In this document: one piece after another, positions 6,136-9,720 of the stretch
How positions within the stretch are numbered: the first letter of the stretch is position 1
Layout of the letters: the number at the start of each line of letters is the position of its first letter
Source of the DNA: CAZJQD01 sp964548165 [NCBI: uncultured bacterium]
GTDB lineage: Bacteria > UBA8481
Assembly (NCBI GenBank): GCA_964548165.1
Contig: CAZJQD010000078.1
Location: forward strand, 1 to 9,720
DNA length: 9,720 nt
Direction: 5' to 3'
Notes under the pieces: model-generated
Seen by the model: only the letters and a program-made list of their open reading frames with translations
Told to the model about the DNA's origin: nothing
Databases searched by the model: none
Program-made: the position numbers and the translations under genes

Positions 6136-7871
6136 AGCGCCTTCCCGGGTCCGCGATCTCGCCGGGGATCGCGATCGCGCCCCCGCTGGCGTTCACGGCC
6201 GTGGAGGTGCATCCCGAGGAGCACCAGATCGATGCCACCGACGTGCCCTCGGAGTATCAACGCTTCGTCGATGCCGTCGATATCACCAAGGCGGAGCTCA
6301 TGTCGCTTCGCCAGCGCACGAGCGAGGAGATCGGCGAGACCGAGGCGGAGATCTTCGATGCGCATATCCTCGTCCTGGAGGACCCGCTCCTGCACTTCGA
6401 GGTCCAGAACAAGCTCGACGCCGCTCCCCGCAACGTCGAGGCCGTGCTCGCCAAGGTCGTCGATGACCTGACCCGGAAGTTCGCCGGCATGAAGGACTCG
6501 GTGATGCGCGAGCGCGCCGCCGATGTCGCGGACGTCGGCCAGAGGCTCATCCGCAACCTCGTCGGCAAGAAGGAGGAGGAGCTGGTCGTCGACGAACCCA
6601 GCGTGCTGGTAGCGACCGAGATCGCCCCGTCCACCGCCGCGCTCATCAACGCCGAGATGGTCCTGGGGTTCGTGACGGAGGCGGGGAGCCCGACGTCGCA
6701 CACGGCCATCCTGGCCCGCGCCCTGGGAATCCCGGCCATCGTCGTCCGATCCGGGTCGATCGGCGAGGTCCTGGCCGCCACCCGGATCATCGTCGACGGG
6801 CTCGAGGGCGTCGTCATCCTCGATCCGGACGAGGAGACCCTGGAGTGGTACGAGGCGCGGAGCCAGAATCTCCTCCAGCGCGAGCTGGCGCTCCGGAACC
6901 GCACCGGCCTGGCCGCCGTCACCACGGACGGTCACCAGGTCGACATCGCGGCCAACCTCGAGATTCCCTCCGAGATCGCGGTGGCGCGGCAGAACGGGGC
7001 CGAGGGAGTCGGGCTCTTCAGGACCGAGTTCCTCTTCATGAACCGCCGGACGCTCCCGGACGAGGAGGAACAGTACCGGCATTACCGGGTCGTGGCGGAG
7101 GCCTTTCCAGGCCAGCGCGTCGTCATCCGGACGATCGACATCGGCGGCGACAAGTTCCTCTCCGATACCTCCGTGCCCCATGGCGTGAACCCCTACCTGG
7201 GGCTCCGCGCGATAAGGCTCTCCCTGCAGCAACCCGAGCTCTTCTCCGCGCAGTTGCGCGCCATCCTGCGCGCGGGCCAGCACGGCAAGGTCACGGTGCT
7301 CTTTCCCATGATCGCGTGCCTGGAGGAAGTCAGCGCCGCGGTCTCCGCCCTGACGGACTGCGCGCGCGATCTCGGGCTCGATCCGGGCATCGTCGACGTG
7401 GGGATCATGGTCGAGACGCCGGCGGCGGTCATGGTCGCCGGGTGCCTGGCGCGCTACCTCGACTACTTCTCCATCGGCACGAACGATCTCATCCAGTACT
7501 CGATGGCCGCGGAGCGCGGCAACGAGCAACTGGCCTACCTGCACCGGCCGATGAGCCCTGCCATCCTGAGGCTCCTGGAGCACGTCGTCGAGGCCGGCAG
7601 GAAAGGGGAGGTGGGCGTCGCCGTCTGCGGCGAGATGGCCGGGGACCTCGTGATGCTGCCCCTTCTCGTGGGCCTGGGTGTCCGCCAGCTCTCCATGAAC
7701 CCCCGGCGGATCCCCCTGGTGAAGGAGTTCGTGCGGCGCGTGGGCGTGGCCGAGTGCGAGGCGCTGGTGCGCGAGTCCCGGGATTGCGTCTACACCTCCG
7801 ACATCGCCAAGCTCGTGCGCGATCGCTTCGGCGCCCGCATGCTCGAGCTCGAGGATTCCCCCAAGGGGTAG
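6132..7871 (+). CDS. ptsI: PTS Enzyme I (phosphoenolpyruvate-protein phosphotransferase)
   Basis: First enzyme of the phosphorelay: it phosphorylates itself from PEP and then phosphorylates HPr. The 579-residue protein has the standard layout. The N-terminal domain with the helical HPr-binding part covers about 1-145. The phosphohistidine domain has VTEAGSPTSHTAILARALG (His190). The PEP-binding barrel (about 255-545) has GVGLFRTEFLFM (292-303), RTIDIGGDK (333-341), NPYLGLRAIRLS (353-364), FSIGTNDLIQYSMAAERGN (446-464) and the catalytic Cys499 in VAVCGEMAGD. No GAF domain precedes it, so it is the sugar-PTS type rather than EI-Ntr (PtsP). ATG 6132 overlaps the ptsH stop; GAGGA abuts it too closely for a normal ribosome site, so translation is probably coupled to ptsH. 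It is the last operon gene, with an inverted repeat starting 4 nt after its stop. Confidence 0.97.
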   Translation: MKRLPGSAISPGIAIAPPLAFTAVEVHPEEHQIDATDVPSEYQRFVDAVDITKAELMSLRQRTSEEIGETEAEIFDAHILVLEDPLLHFEVQNKLDAAPRNVEAVLAKVVDDLTRKFAGMKDSVMRERAADVADVGQRLIRNLVGKKEEELVVDEPSVLVATEIAPSTAALINAEMVLGFVTEAGSPTSHTAILARALGIPAIVVRSGSIGEVLAATRIIVDGLEGVVILDPDEETLEWYEARSQNLLQRELALRNRTGLAAVTTDGHQVDIAANLEIPSEIAVARQNGAEGVGLFRTEFLFMNRRTLPDEEEQYRHYRVVAEAFPGQRVVIRTIDIGGDKFLSDTSVPHGVNPYLGLRAIRLSLQQPELFSAQLRAILRAGQHGKVTVLFPMIACLEEVSAAVSALTDCARDLGLDPGIVDVGIMVETPAAVMVAGCLARYLDYFSIGTNDLIQYSMAAERGNEQLAYLHRPMSPAILRLLEHVVEAGRKGEVGVAVCGEMAGDLVMLPLLVGLGVRQLSMNPRRIPLVKEFVRRVGVAECEALVRESRDCVYTSDIAKLVRDRFGARMLELEDSPKG

Positions 7872-7875
7872 GCAC

Positions 7876-7974
7876 CCAGGGGACGAGAACTGGTTTCATC
7901 AGGTCGCCCTCCGGCCAAAAACCGCGGGGAAAGGGCCTTCGGTCGACCCTATGAAACCAGCTCTAGTTCCTCGG
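7876..7974. repeat. ~100-nt imperfect inverted repeat between ptsI and lepA
   Basis: The left arm (7876-7899) and right arm (7951-7974) are inverted copies agreeing at 19 of 24 positions without gaps, including a perfect 10-bp core CTGGTTTCAT / ATGAAACCAG (7890-7899 / 7951-7960). Allowing one unpaired C on each side (7900 and 7947), pairing continues inward with AGGTCG (7901-7906) against CGA and CCT (7944-7946 and 7948-7950). The centre holds further weak pairing (GGCC 7913-7916 with GGCC 7934-7937) around an A-rich loop. In RNA this would fold as one long stem-loop just after the ptsI stop. No T-tract follows it and no flanking target-site duplication is obvious. It may be a 3'-end stabiliser or terminator, or a palindromic REP or MITE-like repeat; other genome copies would decide. 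Confidence 0.65.
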
Positions 7975-8001
7975 CTGACCTCGACCCGGCTTTTCTCCAT
8001 C

Positions 8002-8030
8002 TGGTTCCCCAGCCCGTTTTCCGTTAGACT
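8002..8030 (+). promoter_or_regulatory. Weak candidate lepA promoter
   Basis: TAGACT (8025-8030) matches TATAAT at four of six positions; 17 nt upstream TGGTTC (8002-8007) is a poor -35. If used, transcription would begin near 8036-8037, only about 6 nt before the lepA ATG. The assignment is tentative. Confidence 0.3.
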
Positions 8031-8042
8031 CTCCCGTCGGTC

Positions 8043-9720
<1,678 letters not shown>

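Noticed and set aside
5910-7583. Long open frame on the - strand (557 codons) opposite ptsI
   Set aside because: It is antisense to a secure ptsI, is rich in Asp, Arg, Gly and His from the complementary GC-rich codons, and resembles no family. It is a composition artefact; the same applies to 2437-3510 (-), 8601-9617 (-) and 6845-7954 (+).

Overview
The window is about 9.7 kb of GC-rich bacterial chromosome with every gene on the + strand. It looks like a Gram-negative-type or deeply branching high-GC lineage. The order hpf, ptsN, hprK, mannose-family EIIA/B/C/D, HPr, EI is the kind of compact PTS cluster known from deltaproteobacterial lineages (Myxococcota, Desulfobacterota) and some uncultured high-GC phyla. 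The sequence alone does not let me name the phylum. No phage, transposase, CRISPR, tRNA or rRNA gene is visible.

Layout. (1) Positions 2-1294 hold the C-terminal half of leucyl-tRNA synthetase, cut by the window's left edge. (2) A 126-nt gap carries a small hairpin and a good sigma70-like promoter (about 1337-1364). (3) Positions 1421-7871 hold a nine-gene, tightly packed presumed operon: long-form ribosome hibernation factor (hpf), EIIA-Ntr (ptsN), HPr kinase/phosphorylase (hprK), mannose-family EIIA, EIIB, EIIC and EIID, then HPr (ptsH) and Enzyme I (ptsI). (4) A 171-nt gap (7872-8042) contains a ~100-nt imperfect inverted repeat and the presumed start region of lepA. (5) Positions 8043-9720 hold elongation factor 4 (lepA), cut by the right edge about 40 codons before its usual end.

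How the genes work together. EI takes phosphate from PEP and passes it to HPr. HPr passes it to the mannose-family EIIA and EIIB, which act with the membrane pair EIIC/EIID. HprK can phosphorylate or dephosphorylate HPr on the regulatory serine. EIIA-Ntr is an output domain that probably draws on the same HPr. Every catalytic residue I checked (EIIA-Ntr His68, EIIA His13, EIIB His13, HPr His16 and Ser47, EI His190 and Cys499, HprK Walker A) is present, so the system looks complete and active. Five of the six junctions from hprK to ptsI are 4-nt ATGA or GTGA overlaps. The exception, EIIC/EIID, carries a ~20-nt imperfect tandem duplication that seems to have pulled apart a former overlap.

I see no clearly undescribed system. 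The most notable points are the self-contained PTS regulatory module without rapZ, rpoN or sugar-catabolic genes inside it, the placement of hpf at its head, the EIIC/EIID duplication, and the inverted repeat before lepA.
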